DNA from: Eubacteriales bacterium
GTDB lineage: Bacteria; Bacillota; Clostridia; Christensenellales; CAG-138
Assembly: GCA_028703645.1 (NCBI GenBank)
Contig: JAQVML010000081.1
Coordinates: 1 to 6,562 of the forward strand
Length of the DNA stretch: 6,562 bases
Direction: 5' to 3'
The notes below the pieces were generated by a model that was given only the letters and a program-made list of their open reading frames with translations, was not told where the DNA came from and made no database searches. Below, in pieces: positions 4,973-6,562 of the stretch (its first letter is position 1; every line of letters begins with the position of its first letter). A program made the translations under genes and the position numbers.

Positions 4973-6072
4973 AGAAACCGATCAAAACGCTGTTTTCGTG
5001 GTGCATGGCTGCATTTGTCGCGGTTTTGGTTGCGAACGGCATCTCTTTTTTTTATCGGAGCGGGGCGGGCTCCATCGATCGCGAAAACGCGTATTCTTAC
5101 AGCATACGCACGCCGAATAGCTGGATGGTGCGTGGATCGGAAGGCTACGGCATCAATCGTGTCGATCAAAACGGATATCTCAACGACGACACGCTGCCAC
5201 GCAAGGACAACTACATCCTGCTGATGGGGTCTTCTCACGCGGAAGGCCTTCAAGTTATGCAAAAAGACAGCATGACGGCGGAGCTCAATCACTTAATCGA
5301 TCCGACAACCAGAACGGTATACAACCTCGGCACCGCGGGCTACACGCTGCCGCTGATCATGGAAGGATTTCAAGCCGCGCTGGACGAGTTCCCAAATTCG
5401 TCCGCGGTGATGATTGAAATCTCCGATTTAAGCTTTTCGAGCGAAGATTTCCTAAGCGCGATGAAGCAGACTCAATTCGATCCCGCCTGCACCGGGCAAG
5501 CGTTGGCGCAATCGCTCAATCCCGCGCGGCGCGTTCGAAACGATCTGCTGCGTGCGATTCCGCTGATCTCGCTGCTGCGGCAGCAGTTTGACTCGATGAA
5601 CTTCAGCATGAAGGACGCGTTTGGCATCAGGAACTTTTTCAAGGCGCAAGAGGCGCCCGCACCCGATCCGAATTCCGCGCAGGCGGCGGAGGCGGAAAAC
5701 GCCGCCGCGAAAGAAGCCGCCGCGTTTTCGAGCGCGCTGAATCAGGCGTTTGCCTTGCTCCGATCGGAATATGACAAACCCATCATACTGCTCTATCACG
5801 CGGGCGTTTCCATCCTGCCCGACGGTACGATTCAAATCAATCGCGACATGCGCTATTATGATGCGTATCGCGCGGCCTGTGAGCAAAACGGGATTGTCTT
5901 CGTCGATGCCGGAGACGCGTTTTTAGCGGCATATCAGGCGGATTTCTCCTTGCCGTATGGCTTTTCTAACACGACGATGCGAGGCGGGCACCTCAATAAG
6001 CTGGGGCACAAGATCGTTGCGGAAGAGTTCTACAAAGCGTGGCGAAACATTCAGGAAGAGGAGAAAAACTAA
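4969..6072 (+). CDS. Membrane-anchored SGNH-hydrolase-like protein, partner of MBOAT acyltransferase
   Basis: A 367-residue protein with one N-terminal membrane anchor (about 7-29) and an extracytoplasmic domain. SGNH/GDSL features are NYILLMGSSHAEG with the probable nucleophile S89 in GSSH (87-90), block II NLGTAGYT at 119-126, a strand MIEISD at 148-153, and GGHLNKLGH at 339-347 carrying the likely catalytic His341. The Asp of a canonical DxxH is absent (R338 at that place). An Ala/Glu-rich insert lies at about 225-260. Proteins of this type beside MBOAT genes (AlgX/AlgJ- or DltD-like arrangement) move acyl groups onto extracellular polymers. The start is TTG 4969 with AGGAGG at 4954-4959 and 9 nt spacing; a longer frame from TTG 4903 has no ribosome site. 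The stop abuts the MBOAT start (TAAATG). The substrate polymer is unknown. Confidence 0.8.
   Translation: MKKPIKTLFSWCMAAFVAVLVANGISFFYRSGAGSIDRENAYSYSIRTPNSWMVRGSEGYGINRVDQNGYLNDDTLPRKDNYILLMGSSHAEGLQVMQKDSMTAELNHLIDPTTRTVYNLGTAGYTLPLIMEGFQAALDEFPNSSAVMIEISDLSFSSEDFLSAMKQTQFDPACTGQALAQSLNPARRVRNDLLRAIPLISLLRQQFDSMNFSMKDAFGIRNFFKAQEAPAPDPNSAQAAEAENAAAKEAAAFSSALNQAFALLRSEYDKPIILLYHAGVSILPDGTIQINRDMRYYDAYRAACEQNGIVFVDAGDAFLAAYQADFSLPYGFSNTTMRGGHLNKLGHKIVAEEFYKAWRNIQEEEKN
6057..6063 (+). promoter_or_regulatory. Ribosome binding site of the MBOAT gene
   Basis: AGAGGAG lies 9 nt before ATG 6073, inside the last codons of the SGNH gene. It supports co-translation of the pair. Confidence 0.7.
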
Positions 6073-6562
6073 ATGTCGTTTGTGTCGTTGGCGTTTTTCC
6101 TTCTCTTTCTGGCGACCTATGTGCTCAGCAGACTCGCGAAGACGCGCGAAACAAAGCACGTCGTTCTCCTGATCGCGAGCTATGTTTTCTATGCTTATTG
6201 GGACGCGAGATTTCTGCTGCTGCTGATCTTGCAAACCTACATCAGCTATCTGCTCGCCAAGCAGATTGCGCGCGCGGACACGCGGCAAAAAGCGAAGCGC
6301 TGGATGGTGCTTGGGGTTTCGATTTCGCTCGCGATCCTCGGCTTTTTTAAGTATTTCAACTTCTTTGTAGACTCGTTTGCCAACCTATTTGGCATCGCAA
6401 GCCTTGGCGCGCTGAATATCATTCTTCCGGTGGGCATTTCGTTTTACACGTTTCAGGCGCTCAGCTACCTGATCGATGTTTATCGCGGCAAGCTGAAAGC
6501 CTGCGACCAATTCGTCAAGATCTCGCTGTATATCTCGTTCTTTCCGCAGTTGGTCGCGGGGC
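6073..6562 (+). CDS. MBOAT-family O-acyltransferase (AlgI/DltB-like), partial at window end
   Basis: The first 163 residues of a multi-pass membrane acyltransferase; the frame is open to the window edge. The N-terminus (MSFVSLAFFLLFLATYVL) starts a membrane helix. Typical AlgI-like sequence follows: LLIASYVFYAYWD at about 32-44, a second hydrophobic block 46-61, LGFFKYFNFF at 89-98, the signature LPVGISFYTFQALSYLIDVYRG at about 118-139, and SFFPQLVAG at 155-163, which in the family normally continues as GPI. Full-length relatives are around 450-500 residues, so about a third is seen and the catalytic His lies beyond the window. These enzymes pass acyl groups (often acetyl) across the membrane to an SGNH partner or polymer. 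The ATG directly follows the SGNH stop codon, so the pair is coupled. The family is clear; the acyl donor and polymer are not. Confidence 0.92.
   Translation, partial: MSFVSLAFFLLFLATYVLSRLAKTRETKHVVLLIASYVFYAYWDARFLLLLILQTYISYLLAKQIARADTRQKAKRWMVLGVSISLAILGFFKYFNFFVDSFANLFGIASLGALNIILPVGISFYTFQALSYLIDVYRGKLKACDQFVKISLYISFFPQLVAG

Overview
The window looks like a chromosomal segment of a Gram-positive, Clostridia-type Firmicute of roughly balanced base composition. The evidence is strong AGGAGG-type ribosome sites, frequent TTG starts, two VanZ-like proteins, an ImmA/XRE pair of Firmicutes type, and a secreted multi-SH3 protein with a Pro/Thr tail. No rRNA, tRNA, CRISPR array, integrase or transposase is visible, so the organism call is inference from gene content only.

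Layout. (1) 1-1079, plus strand: two tandem VanZ-like membrane proteins. The first has a good promoter just upstream, and a similar promoter-like box overlaps its stop codon. (2) 1109-1965, minus strand: an XRE/cI-like repressor followed by an ImmA/IrrE-type protein, convergent with the VanZ pair and transcribed from a near-consensus promoter. (3) 1966-2209: a crowded divergent control region. It holds two matching 18-bp palindromes at the repressor's own promoter, two further dyads, and a near-consensus promoter for the rightward gene whose transcript would begin with a stem-loop. (4) 2210-3655: a secreted protein with five bacterial SH3 repeats and no enzymatic domain, ended by a strong intrinsic terminator. 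(5) 3746-3972: an extended -10 promoter and a leader of about 158 nt. (6) 3973 to the window end, plus strand: a PAS-GGDEF diguanylate cyclase with intact active and inhibitory sites, a 14-codon leader ORF, a membrane-anchored SGNH-hydrolase-like protein, and the first 163 residues of an MBOAT O-acyltransferase cut by the window edge.

How the genes may work together. The right half is the most coherent unit. An SGNH protein followed directly by an MBOAT protein is the classic pairing for O-acylation of an extracellular polymer (AlgI/AlgX- or DltB/DltD-like logic). Here a c-di-GMP synthase lies just upstream on the same strand with no terminator between. This suggests, as inference, a locus in which a sensed signal raises c-di-GMP and a cell-surface glycan is acylated. 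The left half is envelope-related too (VanZ-like proteins, SH3 wall-binding protein), with a repressor/antirepressor-protease pair that could control itself and possibly the divergent SH3 gene.
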